DNA from: Breznakibacter xylanolyticus
GTDB lineage: Bacteria > Bacteroidota > Bacteroidia > Bacteroidales > Marinilabiliaceae
Direction of reading: 5' to 3'
NCBI RefSeq assembly: GCF_003254275.1
Contig: NZ_QKZK01000007.1
Coordinates: 62,001 to 126,000 of the forward strand
Length of the DNA stretch: 64,000 nucleotides
Part shown: positions 8,801 to 18,663 of the stretch, one piece after another
How the letters are laid out: each line of letters opens with the position of its first letter
Numbering within the stretch: position 1 is the stretch's first letter
Translations under genes and position numbers: made by a program
The notes under the pieces: generated by a model
Databases searched by the model: none
The model's input: only the letters and a program-made list of their open reading frames with translations
What the model was told of the DNA's origin: nothing

Positions 8801-9383
8801 ATTCCGAAACGGCCAATCGGCAGCCGACAGCTTGGCCGAGCACACCAAGGACTCGATGAAGAACGCATTGATTGAATCGTTCAAAAACACATATGTCACG
8901 GCAGCGGCAGCCAATATAGTGACGAAGATAGGCGAAGCGATGACTGACGGGCTGGTAACACAGGACGAACAGGACGACATTAATGCAGCGACACAAACGG
9001 CAGCCGAAGCAGCTGAAAAGGGGATGAAAATCTACACCGATGCTTTCCGCAACATGTACGGAGAGGATTTATTCAGCTCCGACACCGACTCCACCGAAAG
9101 CGGCTTGGCCGGAGGCATCCGCAAGGAGATGACCGAGGAAACCGCTTCGCGATTGGCCGGGCTGTTCAACGTGATGAGCCTCGACACCCGCAGCATCCGC
9201 GACAACATGCAGCTAAACCTTGCCAACAACGTGCAGCAGTTGAATCAGATGATCGCCATAGAGCTCAACACGGGACGGACAGCCGTGGCGACAGAAGCGA
9301 CGGTGGCAGCGCTCAACAATGCGATAACAGAATTGAGGTCGATTAAAACCAACACATCAAACAACCGGAGGGGCGAAGGATGA
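5868..9383 (+). CDS. Tail tape measure protein
   Basis: 1171 residues; sets the length of the tail and is ejected with the DNA. Residues about 75-255 match the tape-measure N-terminal domain: [18 protein letters not shown], then [20 protein letters not shown] and the [20 protein letters not shown] segment. Hydrophobic helices follow at about 275-300 and 330-352, with another near 780-810. The rest is long, helical and rich in Ala, Lys and Glu, with a Lys/Asp/Glu-rich stretch near 570-650. The 3' end overlaps the distal tail gene by 4 bases. Length predicts a tail of roughly 170 nm by the usual 1.5 angstrom per residue rule. Confidence 0.92.
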   Translation: MSSLQFEAHIDISQIRRELAEMEARFQRTTQSASSSGQEMDATFKKIGAAMAGYFTLTAAKGFLDQVIAVRGEFQQLDIALQTMLGNKEQADKLMANVVQLAAKTPFSLTELGQGAKQLLAFKTPAEQIPDTLRRIGDVAAGVSVPVGDLISAYGKVSAKGKMQAEELNQFAERGVPIISELAKVIGTTDDAIYKMAEQGKIGFGELQQAIVNMTNEGGQFANMMEKQAESLTGQLSNLGDAWDRMLNDVGTSSQGMISGGISGLTSLVENYEVVLKILGLIITAYGTYKGAIVAVAMAEKAKLVATQVQEYIKMARALGVATANQIAFNRATLINPYVAVATAITGLVAAMIFLNKTTKESIGVSADFKRNLDDELKSVEGNFKALKGTAEGTEARRIAIENINSKYGEYLGNLLTEKSSLEDIQKAQEAATVAIAKNMALKSQEKELTSYKDAVKEAEESYSKSLKKIFDKTSASSAAKGAASAAIDAYIEELSKTNIGAGARFDFESIWGKLGQNGINIAGSDRAVIDLGYAVTETINARQSEQKAMEDLNATYDAYLKKIGIIDKTEPPKVEDGKTGGEDKDNAYDGDKYRKTLAEQKKAYDDYVEAMKNARPEDEKALEKYYANLKKQGDDYKAYLNKQLQVHKGNVDATAAIYQAAAKGGVILNGKEDFKSMSGNTDTSKVKVTDIKRSAAVPLEFKKLADYSEKAKLNAEKLRKEMGMLSKAEIGAGLIEGANAMSEMARYAGQMDEELGKALQSTADIVGNVGNVVAGMASGDYLGAAVGAVGVMATVSSLFDDSAAKQAEAARRAENTRQQYELQNRALEYQIELMNTLSGTDRTQAQVDTQNLIEEQIANLDAKAKATQIKFGELGQYQVSVKGAEDLIRLMEGRGKYNTEDLTGSNMFAIGINQIKKNIDEYNSVEQMVNHGLNVKNLEDIQNLIDEYTAKKKQLAEFYEEASGTTTDAITDSIVEGFRNGQSAADSLAEHTKDSMKNALIESFKNTYVTAAAANIVTKIGEAMTDGLVTQDEQDDINAATQTAAEAAEKGMKIYTDAFRNMYGEDLFSSDTDSTESGLAGGIRKEMTEETASRLAGLFNVMSLDTRSIRDNMQLNLANNVQQLNQMIAIELNTGRTAVATEATVAALNNAITELRSIKTNTSNNRRGEG

Positions 9384-10159
9384 TCACGATCAACACACAT
9401 CCCCTCACCTACTGGGGGTTGAAACCGATACGGTGGGATGACACGCTAAGCGTGAAAGGCATCTTTGACATGCCAAAACGCAAAGGCGACACGGAGCGCA
9501 GTTGGGGCACGAGCATCGAAGCCTTTACCGATGCTGCCGACATCGTGTTTGACGGGCGAACCATCACCATCAGGGCACTGGCCACGGGGTCAATTAAAAC
9601 CGTTGTGGATGCGTTTGCGAGTTACCTCAAGACAAATACGCTCACGCTTGGCACCGACTTTTCGAGCTTTAGCGTCATCCTGAAGGACGACATCAAGGTG
9701 ACGAAAGTCAACGCCCAGGCGGCGACCGTGGAAGTGAATCTGTGGCAGGAAACGGTACTGTTTGGCACACCATCGGGCGCCACAGGGGGCACGGGCTGGA
9801 GGATTGACGGTTACAACTTCAAGGACTTTGGGTTGAGCGCCTTGAAATCATCTGATTATCTCGACACACCTAAGCGAATCGAGGTCAACACGACGGCTTT
9901 CTACACCATCACCACCTATCGAGAAGCACGAGAATTGACCATTGAATGCCTGTTGAGAGGCACCGCAAAAGCCGATTTCTGGAACAAGCTGCAAAAGCTT
10001 TACGGCTTACTGGCCGGTGCCGGCACAAGAACGGTGACATTCCCCGACTCTTCTATTTTTAAAGGATACGTGCGAGACGGGGTGAACTGCAAGCGGGTGA
10101 ACATCATCAACGGGAAGGTGTTTGCCGAACTCACACTTAAATTCAGGGAGGTACAATGA
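9380..10159 (+). CDS. Distal tail protein (Dit-like)
   Basis: 259 residues, between the tape measure and the tail-tip genes and overlapping both by 4 bases. This is the place of distal tail proteins, which form the hexameric hub at the end of the tube. It starts with a beta-rich part ([19 protein letters not shown]) and ends with [20 protein letters not shown], similar to the second domain of Dit proteins, where a ring is built from strands. No enzyme motif is present. The call rests on order, size and fold type. Confidence 0.65.
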   Translation: MITINTHPLTYWGLKPIRWDDTLSVKGIFDMPKRKGDTERSWGTSIEAFTDAADIVFDGRTITIRALATGSIKTVVDAFASYLKTNTLTLGTDFSSFSVILKDDIKVTKVNAQAATVEVNLWQETVLFGTPSGATGGTGWRIDGYNFKDFGLSALKSSDYLDTPKRIEVNTTAFYTITTYREARELTIECLLRGTAKADFWNKLQKLYGLLAGAGTRTVTFPDSSIFKGYVRDGVNCKRVNIINGKVFAELTLKFREVQ

Positions 10160-13100
10160 ACATCAACATATACAGAGCCGGCAGTGTGGTGACCACCCTC
10201 CCGGTGGCCGACAATGCCGAGTGCAAGCGCAACATGCAGGGGGTTGATGAAATCACCATGGAGGTGGTGCAAACCACAGGCAGTATGCCGGTGCAGATTG
10301 GGGACTACATCATCTTCGAGAATCGAAACTACTACCTCAACCAACCTGCCACACTTGAGAAACGCAGTGAGGTGGAGTATCAATTCAGGCTCGTGTTTGA
10401 AGCCAACATCTACACCCTGCTCAATAAGTTGTTTCAACAACCAGTGACGGGTCGTGGTGACTTTGCCCTTGTTGACGACCTGAACGGGTTTGTGGATGTG
10501 TTGCTGGAAAACATCAACGGCATTGACAGCGGGTGGACGAAGGGGAGCATCCCCACCACCGAGCGCAAATTGATGACCTTTGACGGCGAGACATGCCGGG
10601 CGGTAATGAATCGACTGGCCGATGATTTTGACGTGGAGTTTGTGGTCATCGGTAAGCAAATCGCCTTTTACGACATCTACGAAACCGCCACGTCGTTGGT
10701 ATTCGAGCACGGCAAAGGGAAAGGGTTGTACCAGCTTACCCGCGAGAATGTGGACAGCGACAACACCGTGACACGTGGCTGGTTTTGGGGATCGACAAAG
10801 AACATCGACTACACCTACCGCAACGGTGAAACCCGCCTGATGTTTACCAACCCTGCCACAGGCACGAACCGCATTGACAACTTTGGGGAATTTGCCAAAG
10901 TGGTGGAGAAGCAGGTGATTTTTGAGGATGTGTGGCCGCACTTCACAGGTACGATCGCCACGGTGAGCAACAACACGACTACCCGCACCCACTCTTTTAC
11001 CTGCCCGCAGATTGACTTTGACGTGGAACTTCAGTTGATGGAGGGGATCACAGGTAAGGTGTTCTTTAAGTCGGGCGATCTGCAATCGCAGGAATTTGAG
11101 ATTAAGAGTTACGACCACGCCACTCGCACCATCACACTCATTACTTACACCGATGAGTTTGGCGGGGTGTGGCCGAATGCGAGCTTCATGCCCCGTGTGG
11201 GTGACCAGTTCACGTTTATCGACATCATGATGCCGTCGGCTTACGTGGCAGCGGCCGAAGCCGAACTGGCAGCCAAGGCAGCCGACTGGATGGCTTACTA
11301 CTCGAAGCTGCGGGTGAAGTACCGCCTTGACCTCGACCCTCGATATTTGCGCAACAATGCCATCACGCTCAACCTGGGCGATGTGGTGCGCATAATTGAC
11401 TCGGCGCTGGGCATCGACCGCCAGATTCGCATCACGTCAATTGAGAAGGACATTGCGAACCCCTACCGGGTGAAGTGCGAAATAAGCAACATCCTCGAAG
11501 AGCGCTGGGATAAGAAGATATCGAAGAAGGTGCAGGAAGCCATCAACACGGCCAAGTCGGCAACGGAGAAATCGTCGTCGATAGCCGGAAGTGCGGCGAG
11601 TGCGTTTTTCAGGCAATATTTTGAAATCAAGGGAACCGCAGGTGTCGAACGCATTGAACCGAAACTCACCTTCAGAGGACAACTCCATGCCCCCACATCC
11701 ATTGCCTATCCCGGCATCGCCATCAGCAACGACAGCGGCACTGTGTTATCACGCCTTTACCGCAGTAACACCAACGGGGTGTGGTACATCGACGGTAATC
11801 AAATCATGACCGGTGCTAATATTCTCAATGCCCTATTAACCGGTTATGTGGTTGGCACCGATGTCGCAGTTGTGGCATCCGATACGATACTGGCAGCCAT
11901 TCAAAAAATTCAAGGTCAGATTAATAACAGACCTAAGTACAATGAGAACGCAACTATAACTGGGGCATGGACATTCAATCAGTGTGTTACAATTCCTGTC
12001 AATGGGGGTAAGTTTCTCCAAGGCGGTGATGATGTAGGGTTATATGATGTCAATGTGCCCAACACCCTTGGGGTATATGGTGAACAGAATCAAACGGTTG
12101 GTGCTATCCAATTAGGTAGTCAAGGCGTTAGTATTATGGGGGATGCTGGTAATCTGTTGGTAGGTGGCGGTATCGGGATTGCAAAAACAAATAGTAATAG
12201 CCCCGTTGGAATCAGTCTATGGGATGGTTATAGCAACGTAAATGGAATTATAAATTATGGAATGTTCTTCGCAAACACCAATGTACTTGGTGGCCATGGC
12301 CACATTCCAACAGCGTCCGATAAACATGCAACCTATCTAACCATGAACAACGATGGCACGGCATGGGGTTGGATATTCGCCAATCGTGCTAACGGTCAGA
12401 ACGTTGCATCACTCACAACCGATGGACGATTGGTGACAAAAAACACAATAACAGCAGGTGACGGGGCAAGTGGCGTTGTTTTGAATAATAGTGGTGGAAT
12501 TGAAATATACCATGCATCAACCCCTTACATTGATTTCCATTACGGAAATAATGCAGGAGACTTCACCAGCCGTATAATTGAATCTGGTCTGGGGCAAATA
12601 GACTTCCTTCACAAGTCAAGATTTCAAAATAATCTATCAAGCATATCGTATTCAAGTGGTTTCGCTGGTATGGGTTGGCAGCTTGAATACGGCAATACTG
12701 CCCAAGCCACACTAACCGTTGATAATCTCTATGTGAGAGGTTCAATGAATGTATATGAATTGGTTGTAAATCAGGTTAGAGCAACGAACGGGTCACTATG
12801 GGTGAGTGATTCATGCAAGGCGATTTATGTAAAATCAGGTAGTTTCTACGATTTTACATTTGATGACGATGGAGGTCGTTCACCACGTCCGTTCAGAGAA
12901 GGTGATATTGTTCAATGTCAAGTTTTTGATGGGAAAAATGTAAAGAAATTGGTAGGTATCGTTAAAGACTTGAGTGGTTATGCTAATTCAGGCTTCGGCC
13001 TTCAAAAACCACTATTAGAAGGTGATAGTCAGTTAGTTGCTGGACAAGTCTATGATTTTGTCAGAATCTCATCTGTATCAGATACTAATAGACAAGGCGC

Positions 13101-14883
13101 ATTATACTTGACAAGCTCAGACCAATCAGCACCATTTATGGATGTAATTGATGGTGACTATACAACAATTAACGCACCCAACAAGATAAGATATATTCGT
13201 GATTGGATGTGTGGTAATAGCATTGATGGCGGTAATCACTGGATAGAGATTCAAGCAATTGATTATAATGGAGTTAATCAAGCCTATCAAAAACCAGCAT
13301 GGGGAAGTAATACACTAACTAATCCATCCAATTTAACCAATAACTCACTCAATTGGGAGGCTTGCGGTACACAATCACTTGGTGGTGATGAGTATGTTGT
13401 TGTTGATTTGCAAGTAGAATATGATATTGAAAAGGTTAAAGTATGGCATTATTACTATGACAATCGCACCTACCACCATACTAAAACAGAAGTATCCGCA
13501 GATGGCGTTAACTGGTACTGTATCCACAACTACATCATCCACGGTGAGTACGTTGAGACATATGACGGTCGTACATATGTACTTGGTAATAAGCGGACAA
13601 AGGCACGATTGGGACAACTCAGCGGGATTGTTGATGCTAATTATGGACAACTCAGCGGCTTTGGGTTATATGCCGAAAACGCATATTTAACGGGTGGTAT
13701 TGTCGCCAAATATGGTCGAATAGCTAATTTCACAATCAAAGATGATTGGATGCTGGGTGGCGATGAATCATTTCTCAACAACATCTCTAATGGTCAAGGT
13801 GTTGCGATAGGGAAAGAATCATACAATGACTTTCCTGGGATGTATGCAGCGTGGAATAATGGTGCTGGTGTATATGGTAATGTGTCAATGGGAAAGATAC
13901 TTAGACACGGTGTGGCGTGGGATAGTAAGATAGGTTTTAATTTCTTTCACAATAATCAAACACTGTTCGAGATATCAAAAAATACAAGTAGCGGTGAAAT
14001 AATAGCACTGATCGCAGGGTTCAATTTCTCGGCAACCCGTCTATGGGCTGGTGCTGACTGGGGTGCTGGTGCCGGTCTTGGGTTGTATAATGAAGGCAAT
14101 TATAAGATGTTTCACGCCTACAAGGACACGTCAAACTATGTCAGAATGGGTTATGGAATTGATGGTGATAGTGACTGGGGGTTGAATGGTGTGGTGAGTG
14201 GTAGTAGTGTGTTCAAGTTAGGATTAACCAATCAGATTGCAGGGTTCACGTTCACAAACAATAAGTTATCAAGTAATGTGTTCGAGATTACATCAAATAC
14301 GGATAACTCATGGATTTCATTCTTTCAGAGTTCCGCAAAATATGAGAGTAGTAGTGGAATCAAGTTCTTCCGTGATGGAGAGCAGGTTGCAACAATAGCA
14401 ACAGGTGGAGGGAATACAGGCCGAAAGTGGGTTCGGTTTGGGAATAATAATTCAGGAATCTCTGTTGATACCAGTGATTCTACATTGAAGAAACAAGTTG
14501 AATTGTATGGTGCTGTTAAAATTAACGGTGCTATGATGGTTGGATATGCTGACCCCACTATCACTACCACATCATATACATTGGGTGTGGATTACCTTAA
14601 ATTCTCCATCATTGATGTTAAGTGCACAAATTATGATTCAAAAATATCCCTGCCACAAAGCGGAGACATATATGATTACTTTGGAACAGTAAGTTCGGGA
14701 AAGGGTACTATTATAACGCTTAGAAATCACCATGAATCAACATGTAACCCCTATTTCTATTGGTTTTATGACAATAATGGAACATGGATTAATTTTTCAA
14801 ATGCTCAGCAAGTTGGTAAGGGGGATTCAATGACGTTCGTTTGGGACGGAAGTTATTGGTTATTAATTAATAGACAGCACTAA
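10156..14883 (+). CDS. Giant tail-tip protein with receptor-binding C-terminal part
   Basis: 1575 residues. Residues 1-440 look like the tail hub/Tal-type N-terminus, starting right after the distal tail gene and containing strand-rich blocks such as [20 protein letters not shown]. After a Lys/Ala/Ser-rich hinge (about 450-480) come repeated beta-rich units. Residues about 1040-1145 ([46 protein letters not shown]) have the pattern of a discoidin/F5-8 type C carbohydrate-binding domain. The C-terminal 400 residues are Gly/Asn/Ser-rich and fibre-like. The first third uses GC-rich codons and the rest from about base 11,900 is clearly AT-richer, which suggests that the receptor-binding part was acquired separately. 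Confidence 0.8.
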   Translation: MNINIYRAGSVVTTLPVADNAECKRNMQGVDEITMEVVQTTGSMPVQIGDYIIFENRNYYLNQPATLEKRSEVEYQFRLVFEANIYTLLNKLFQQPVTGRGDFALVDDLNGFVDVLLENINGIDSGWTKGSIPTTERKLMTFDGETCRAVMNRLADDFDVEFVVIGKQIAFYDIYETATSLVFEHGKGKGLYQLTRENVDSDNTVTRGWFWGSTKNIDYTYRNGETRLMFTNPATGTNRIDNFGEFAKVVEKQVIFEDVWPHFTGTIATVSNNTTTRTHSFTCPQIDFDVELQLMEGITGKVFFKSGDLQSQEFEIKSYDHATRTITLITYTDEFGGVWPNASFMPRVGDQFTFIDIMMPSAYVAAAEAELAAKAADWMAYYSKLRVKYRLDLDPRYLRNNAITLNLGDVVRIIDSALGIDRQIRITSIEKDIANPYRVKCEISNILEERWDKKISKKVQEAINTAKSATEKSSSIAGSAASAFFRQYFEIKGTAGVERIEPKLTFRGQLHAPTSIAYPGIAISNDSGTVLSRLYRSNTNGVWYIDGNQIMTGANILNALLTGYVVGTDVAVVASDTILAAIQKIQGQINNRPKYNENATITGAWTFNQCVTIPVNGGKFLQGGDDVGLYDVNVPNTLGVYGEQNQTVGAIQLGSQGVSIMGDAGNLLVGGGIGIAKTNSNSPVGISLWDGYSNVNGIINYGMFFANTNVLGGHGHIPTASDKHATYLTMNNDGTAWGWIFANRANGQNVASLTTDGRLVTKNTITAGDGASGVVLNNSGGIEIYHASTPYIDFHYGNNAGDFTSRIIESGLGQIDFLHKSRFQNNLSSISYSSGFAGMGWQLEYGNTAQATLTVDNLYVRGSMNVYELVVNQVRATNGSLWVSDSCKAIYVKSGSFYDFTFDDDGGRSPRPFREGDIVQCQVFDGKNVKKLVGIVKDLSGYANSGFGLQKPLLEGDSQLVAGQVYDFVRISSVSDTNRQGALYLTSSDQSAPFMDVIDGDYTTINAPNKIRYIRDWMCGNSIDGGNHWIEIQAIDYNGVNQAYQKPAWGSNTLTNPSNLTNNSLNWEACGTQSLGGDEYVVVDLQVEYDIEKVKVWHYYYDNRTYHHTKTEVSADGVNWYCIHNYIIHGEYVETYDGRTYVLGNKRTKARLGQLSGIVDANYGQLSGFGLYAENAYLTGGIVAKYGRIANFTIKDDWMLGGDESFLNNISNGQGVAIGKESYNDFPGMYAAWNNGAGVYGNVSMGKILRHGVAWDSKIGFNFFHNNQTLFEISKNTSSGEIIALIAGFNFSATRLWAGADWGAGAGLGLYNEGNYKMFHAYKDTSNYVRMGYGIDGDSDWGLNGVVSGSSVFKLGLTNQIAGFTFTNNKLSSNVFEITSNTDNSWISFFQSSAKYESSSGIKFFRDGEQVATIATGGGNTGRKWVRFGNNNSGISVDTSDSTLKKQVELYGAVKINGAMMVGYADPTITTTSYTLGVDYLKFSIIDVKCTNYDSKISLPQSGDIYDYFGTVSSGKGTIITLRNHHESTCNPYFYWFYDNNGTWINFSNAQQVGKGDSMTFVWDGSYWLLINRQH

Positions 14884-14887
14884 TTAT

Positions 14888-14918
14888 TAAGGGGGTGGTT
14901 AATTCCACCCCTTAAAAA
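14888..14918 (+). terminator. Hairpin terminator after the tail-tip gene
   Basis: TTAAGGGGGTGG (14888-14899) pairs with CCACCCCTTAA (14904-14914) with one bulged G and a short loop; an A run follows, which reads as a T run for transcripts of the other strand. It is the third such hairpin in the phage late genes. Confidence 0.5.
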
Positions 14919-14933
14919 AAAGACAATCATAAT

Positions 14934-15332
14934 ATGAATCAAACAAGCATCAACAATCTCTTCCGTGCTTTAGAAGCGAAGGAATCAGACGGTACCCCGA
15001 CGATACAGGGGGACAACAAGGCAGAGGTGATTAGTAAATTGCTGGCCCGCCTGAGTGAATACACGCCCGCCGACGTACAAGATTCGTTGGGTTATCATGT
15101 GCGCGCACTGGGGTTGCACAACGAGCAAGGCAAAATCATCACGGGGAGTGAGCGAGAGCAGATGATCGCATCCCACGTGTCGGTGTTGACCTCCACGTGG
15201 AATAACACCGACATACAAGCGGCGGCCATCCTTGACTCGCTGACCCTGAACGACAGTTTTAACCCCGAAATCCGCACCATCGAGGGAACCAACAGAAAAA
15301 CACTGAAAACCAAATTAATCGAATTGTTATGA
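14934..15332 (+). CDS. Unknown phage protein
   Basis: 132 residues, soluble and mainly helical (residues 1-60 and 85-130), without Cys and without a signal peptide. It is preceded by a hairpin and a 50-base gap, so it may start a new transcript. The end overlaps the next gene by 4 bases (ATGA). The sequence contains STWNNTDIQAAAIL near residues 80-100. I do not recognise the family. Its place between the tail tip and the spanin candidate suggests a lysis-related or accessory role, which is only inference. Confidence 0.6.
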   Translation: MNQTSINNLFRALEAKESDGTPTIQGDNKAEVISKLLARLSEYTPADVQDSLGYHVRALGLHNEQGKIITGSEREQMIASHVSVLTSTWNNTDIQAAAILDSLTLNDSFNPEIRTIEGTNRKTLKTKLIELL

Positions 15333-15655
15333 GCAAAAAAAACACCACCATCGAATTGAGCGTGTTAGAACGCATTCAATTCCTACAATTGTTACCCGAA
15401 CAAGGAAATTTCACCGACTTACTGCATGCCAAAAATTGCATGAAAAAAGTAGAAATTGGAAGCGAGGAAGCCGGCCGCCTGGCCATCCGCTCCGAAGGAG
15501 ATAAAGTGCGATGGAACACGGAAGAGGAAAAACCTCTTACTGTATCACTCACCCCCGTAGAGCTCGAAGTGATCCGCAAACAAATCGACAAGCTCGACAA
15601 GGAGGAGCGCATCCATATCTCGATGTTTGATTTGATCGAAAAATTGACGGTATGA
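15329..15655 (+). CDS. Unknown small phage protein
   Basis: 108 residues; translation overlaps the genes on both sides by 4 bases. It is rich in Lys and Glu, with a helix at 1-40 and a C-terminal helix at 72-108 containing EVIRKQIDKLDKEERIHIS. No membrane segment, no catalytic motif. The tight coupling with the spanin candidate downstream suggests a shared transcript, and perhaps a shared role at the end of infection. Family not recognised. Confidence 0.6.
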   Translation: MSKKNTTIELSVLERIQFLQLLPEQGNFTDLLHAKNCMKKVEIGSEEAGRLAIRSEGDKVRWNTEEEKPLTVSLTPVELEVIRKQIDKLDKEERIHISMFDLIEKLTV

Positions 15656-16200
15656 AACAACTCCTCTCCTTAACCCTCTTGCTCATCGTCGCCCTTATGC
15701 TGCTGTGCCTTTGCGGGTGCAGGAGCAAAAAGGAGATGAGCGGAGCATCCAGCACAGAAACAGATCATTCGTCGTCGAGCGAGACCGAACGCTCAACGAC
15801 GGACGTCAACACTGGCAGCATCACACAGCATGCATCTGGCTCTGAAACCATCAATGAGACAACGACGAAGTTCCGAACCGAACGCGATGCAGAGGGGAAT
15901 CCGGTTCCTGTCCCAACCGAAACAACCACGCGAACGACCACGCGAAATGCGGCATCCTCATCTCACGAAGAATTCGACAACCAATCAACATCAGCCGAAA
16001 AATCGTCATCAACTGAAAATTCCAAAGCCGCAAACACGAACCGATATGAATCATCAAAAGCGGTCAAATCATCGCCATTGATTCGGTGGTGGGTGTGGTT
16101 AATTGTCGGTGGCGTTTTCGGGATGATTGCATGGATTAAGTTGAAACCTCCTAATTGGTTGAGAACGGGTTTGAGTTTTTTTCGTAAGTTAGGGTCGTGA
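15652..16200 (+). CDS. Probable unimolecular spanin (lipoprotein with C-terminal membrane segment)
   Basis: 182 residues. The N-terminus (residues 1-23) is a lipoprotein signal with hydrophobic core and the ending LCGC, so Cys23 would be lipidated and carried to the outer membrane. Residues 25-140 are an extended linker of Ser, Thr, Glu and Asn. Residues about 143-162 (IRWWVWLIVGGVFGMIAWI) form a C-terminal inner-membrane segment followed by a basic tail. An outer-membrane lipid anchor joined by a periplasmic linker to an inner-membrane segment is the layout of T1-type u-spanins, which fuse the two membranes at lysis. It is the last gene before the attachment site. Confidence 0.7.
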   Translation: MKQLLSLTLLLIVALMLLCLCGCRSKKEMSGASSTETDHSSSSETERSTTDVNTGSITQHASGSETINETTTKFRTERDAEGNPVPVPTETTTRTTTRNAASSSHEEFDNQSTSAEKSSSTENSKAANTNRYESSKAVKSSPLIRWWVWLIVGGVFGMIAWIKLKPPNWLRTGLSFFRKLGS

Positions 16201-16281
16201 ATTTGTGAGTAATGACAAGAGATAAAAAATCGACATCGTTTTACGATAGTTGCACGAGATCTTAAACAAACAACACAATAG

Positions 16282-16299
16282 ATTGTATCATAATACAAT
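16282..16299. repeat. Short perfect inverted repeat near the prophage end
   Basis: ATTGTAT (16282-16288) and ATACAAT (16293-16299) with a 4-base centre, 12 bases before the attachment site. It might be an arm-type site for the integrase or excisionase, but AT-rich palindromes of this size also occur by chance. Confidence 0.35.
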
Positions 16300-16310
16300 A
16301 CAAACCAAAA

Positions 16311-16360
16311 GCGACTGTTTCGTAAACAGCAGGCCGGGGGTTCGAGTCCCCCTATTGGCT
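16311..16360 (+). other. Attachment site: 3' half of tRNA-Thr(CGU)
   Basis: From 16314 the sequence folds as the anticodon arm (stem CTGT/ACAG, loop TTCGTAA with anticodon CGT at 16321-16323), the variable loop AGGCC, the T arm (GGGGG, TTCGAGT, CCCCC) and the 3' acceptor strand TATTGGC with discriminator T at 16360. No D arm or 5' acceptor strand precedes it; phage non-coding sequence does. This is the typical remnant left at one end when a tyrosine-recombinase phage integrates in a tRNA gene. A14-C30 of the fragment (16314 and 16330) do not pair, as if the outermost base pair came from two different parents. Confidence 0.85.
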
Positions 16361-16363
16361 CAA

Positions 16364-16415
16364 AAAAACAACAAACCCCGAATGTTATAAAAAACCTTCG
16401 GGGTTTGTTGTTTTT
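16364..16415. terminator. Bidirectional terminator between tRNA-Thr and hemE
   Basis: Arms of 19 bases (16364-16382 and 16397-16415) pair perfectly around a 14-base loop; the GC core is ACCCCG/CGGGGT and both outer ends are A/T runs. It serves the original tRNA-Thr gene from the left and hemE from the right, and therefore belongs to the host. Confidence 0.9.
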
Positions 16416-16422
16416 ATCTTTT

Positions 16423-17460
16423 TTACCGATTCCATGAAGCCTGCTTCACCCAATCGACCACAAATTTGACATTCTCAAACGGGATGTCGGGCAACAAGCC
16501 GTGACCCAGATTAAAAATCCAATCGTGATGAATTCGGCCAAAGGCCAGATATTTTTCAAGTTCCTTTTCGATGACCGGTTGCGAAGCATAAAGCAGTCGA
16601 GGATCGAGGTTGCCCTGCAGTCCAATAGCCGGGTGTACCAACTGACGAGCTGTGGCAAGCGGCATGTGCCAGTCGATGCTCACAAAGTCAGTCATTTCGG
16701 GCGTAATGGCAGTAATGCCATAACCCAAATCCTTGGGCAAATAAATGGTCTTCACCCCTGCCCCACGCACAGCCTGCAAAATTCGCGCGGCACGCGGCAA
16801 AATCAGATCCACGTATAAATCCTGAGGAATGAGCCCGCCGTACGTCTCGAACAATTGAAACGCATCGACGCCATGCTTCACCTGATTGAGGGCATACTCA
16901 ATGGACATATCAGTGAGGGCATCGAGGATGATTTCAGCCTGATGTCGCTCTTTGTACAAAAATTCGATGGCATGCTTAAACGTAATGTCCCGCACATTGT
17001 CGCGAAACATAAAGCAAAACACCGTGAGCGGCGCACCGCAAAACCCAATGAGCGGCGTGTTAGGGTTGCGCGTGGCCACAATGCGGTCGATGGCACGATA
17101 CACATGCTCAAGCTTTGAAGCATCGGCCTTGAGCCCGGCCAGCGGATTTGCCGCCCGATGCAACGGCGTCCCAAACACAGGGCCGTGATCGGTAAAATCG
17201 AGTTGCATGCCCAAGGCCTGAGGTACCACCAAAATGTCAGAAAACAAAATGGCAGCATCCACACCCAAATCATCAATGGGCAACAGCGTAACGCGGGCAG
17301 CCAGGTCGGCATCTTCCAACAACCCGGCAAACGTATGATTGGCCTTAAGCTTTAAGTAGTTGGGCAACACCCGACCGGCCTGCCGCATGAACCACACGGG
17401 CGGCCGCATAGCCGACTGGCCGTTGAGCGTGGCGATAAAGGGATTTTGGAATGATGTCAT
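16423..17460 (-). CDS. hemE: Uroporphyrinogen decarboxylase
   Basis: 345 residues from the ATG at 17460; a longer frame upstream lacks family character. The enzyme removes four carboxyl groups from uroporphyrinogen III to give coproporphyrinogen III in the cytosol. The signature RPPVWFMRQAGR (residues 19-30) carries the substrate-binding arginines; GFCGAPLTVFCFM lies near the middle and the C-terminal GHGLLPDIPFENV is the typical ending. Last gene of the hem cluster, separated from hemB by 125 bases that contain a dispersed repeat, so it could have its own promoter. Confidence 0.97.
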   Translation of the reverse strand: MTSFQNPFIATLNGQSAMRPPVWFMRQAGRVLPNYLKLKANHTFAGLLEDADLAARVTLLPIDDLGVDAAILFSDILVVPQALGMQLDFTDHGPVFGTPLHRAANPLAGLKADASKLEHVYRAIDRIVATRNPNTPLIGFCGAPLTVFCFMFRDNVRDITFKHAIEFLYKERHQAEIILDALTDMSIEYALNQVKHGVDAFQLFETYGGLIPQDLYVDLILPRAARILQAVRGAGVKTIYLPKDLGYGITAITPEMTDFVSIDWHMPLATARQLVHPAIGLQGNLDPRLLYASQPVIEKELEKYLAFGRIHHDWIFNLGHGLLPDIPFENVKFVVDWVKQASWNR

Positions 17461-17477
17461 ATAAATATGATTGTATG

Positions 17478-17581
17478 GAGTATCAAGATGAAAGACGCAA
17501 GACAAAAAAAGGACACCAATCAACGATAATTAATTATTTCTTTCTTAAGTCTTGATACTTACATCTTGATACTTGTGTCTT
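17478..17581. repeat. Dispersed repeat with palindromic layout between hemE and hemB
   Basis: GTATCAAGATGAAAGACGCA (17480-17499 region) on one side and two copies of TCTTGATACTT on the other (17550-17575) face each other. Relatives of the same words occur at about 36270, 36757 and 39262. Confidence 0.55.
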
Positions 17582-17585
17582 TTCT

Positions 17586-18572
17586 CTACTTGATAACCTG
17601 ACCATTTATCACATCAGCCGCATCCAGCGCATGATAAGTGATGATAATGTCGGCACCGGCACGCTTGATGGAGAGCAGAATTTCCATCATCACGCGTCGC
17701 TCGTCAATCCAGTCATTAGCCCCTGCGGCTTTCACCATCGAAAATTCACCGCTCACGTTGTAGGCAGCCACCGGCATTTTGAATTCGTTTTTCACCCGAT
17801 AGATGATATCAAGATAACTCAACGCCGGCTTCACCATCACAATGTCAGCCCCTTCGGCAATGTCCTCAGCCACCTCGCGAATGGCTTCGTTGCTGTTGGC
17901 CGGGTTCATTTGGTACGTGCTGCGGTCGCCAAACTTGGGCGCACTCTCGGCAGCATCGCGAAAAGGGCCATAAAAACCAGAAGCGTACTTGGCGGCATAC
18001 GACATCACCGGGATTTTCTCAAACCCGGCATCATCAAGTGCCTGCCTGATGCGTCCCACCCTGCCGTCCATCATGTCGCTGGGGGCAATCATGTCGGCAC
18101 CGGCCTGGGCCAGCGACACCGACTGCGCAGCCAGGGTCTCGATGGTGAGGTCGTTGTGCACATCGCCATCCACAATGGTTCCGCAATGACCGTGCGAAGT
18201 ATATTCACAGTTGCAAACGTCGGCAATGAGATAGATGTCGCTGATTTCGGCCTTGATGGCACGAATGGCGCGCTGCACAATGCCATTGTGCTCGCAGGCC
18301 ACATGCCCATGCTCATCTTTGTGCTCGGGAATTCCAAACAGCAGAATGCTCTTCACTCCTTTAGCCACCGCACGTCGGCACTCTTCAACCAACACGTCCA
18401 CCGACATCTGATAATTGCCCGGCATTGAACGAATGGGATTCTTTACGCCCGTACCCGGGCACACAAACAAGGGGTAAACAAGGTCATCGACACGCAGATG
18501 CGTCTCGGTCACCATGCCTCGCAAAATAGGATTGTAGCGCAAACGGCGCAAACGGGTTTGTGGATATGACAT
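17586..18572 (-). CDS. hemB: Delta-aminolevulinic acid dehydratase (porphobilinogen synthase)
   Basis: 328 residues from the ATG at 18572 (an upstream start at 18605 would add eleven unlikely residues). It condenses two 5-aminolevulinate molecules to porphobilinogen. The active-site lysines lie in [12 protein letters not shown] and in [11 protein letters not shown]. The metal-site loop reads [12 protein letters not shown], the Cys-rich form that binds zinc. Neighbours are hemD upstream and hemE downstream, all of one pathway and on one strand. Confidence 0.97.
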   Translation of the reverse strand: MSYPQTRLRRLRYNPILRGMVTETHLRVDDLVYPLFVCPGTGVKNPIRSMPGNYQMSVDVLVEECRRAVAKGVKSILLFGIPEHKDEHGHVACEHNGIVQRAIRAIKAEISDIYLIADVCNCEYTSHGHCGTIVDGDVHNDLTIETLAAQSVSLAQAGADMIAPSDMMDGRVGRIRQALDDAGFEKIPVMSYAAKYASGFYGPFRDAAESAPKFGDRSTYQMNPANSNEAIREVAEDIAEGADIVMVKPALSYLDIIYRVKNEFKMPVAAYNVSGEFSMVKAAGANDWIDERRVMMEILLSIKRAGADIIITYHALDAADVINGQVIK

Positions 18573-18663
18573 ACGAATATTTAAAAGAACATCTAAAGCC
18601 CCCAAAGAGAGAGCTAAAGAGGAAATTTAACGTTTGATTCAAAAAAAAGCGTCTCGAATCAAC

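Larger units (their letters stand above)
1..16360 (+). mobile_element. Right part of a siphovirus-type prophage integrated in a tRNA-Thr gene
   Basis: All genes from the window edge to base 16200 lie on the plus strand, mostly with short overlaps or gaps. They follow the head-to-tail order of long-tailed phages: scaffold-like protein, decoration-like protein, E-type capsid protein, connectors, tail tube, chaperone pair, tape measure, distal tail protein, tail tip, spanin. The right border is the 3' half of a tRNA-Thr at 16314-16360, followed directly by host sequence (terminator, then hemE). Early genes, integrase, terminase, portal and the left border are outside the window. No gene here is obviously broken, so the element could be intact, but that cannot be judged without the left part. 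Confidence 0.9.

Noticed and set aside
10000-11118. 372-codon open frame antisense to the distal tail and tail-tip genes
   Set aside because: All phage genes here run on the plus strand with 4-base overlaps; the antisense protein has no motif.
16311-16360. Complete tRNA-Thr gene
   Set aside because: The D arm and the 5' acceptor strand are absent; only the 3' half is present.
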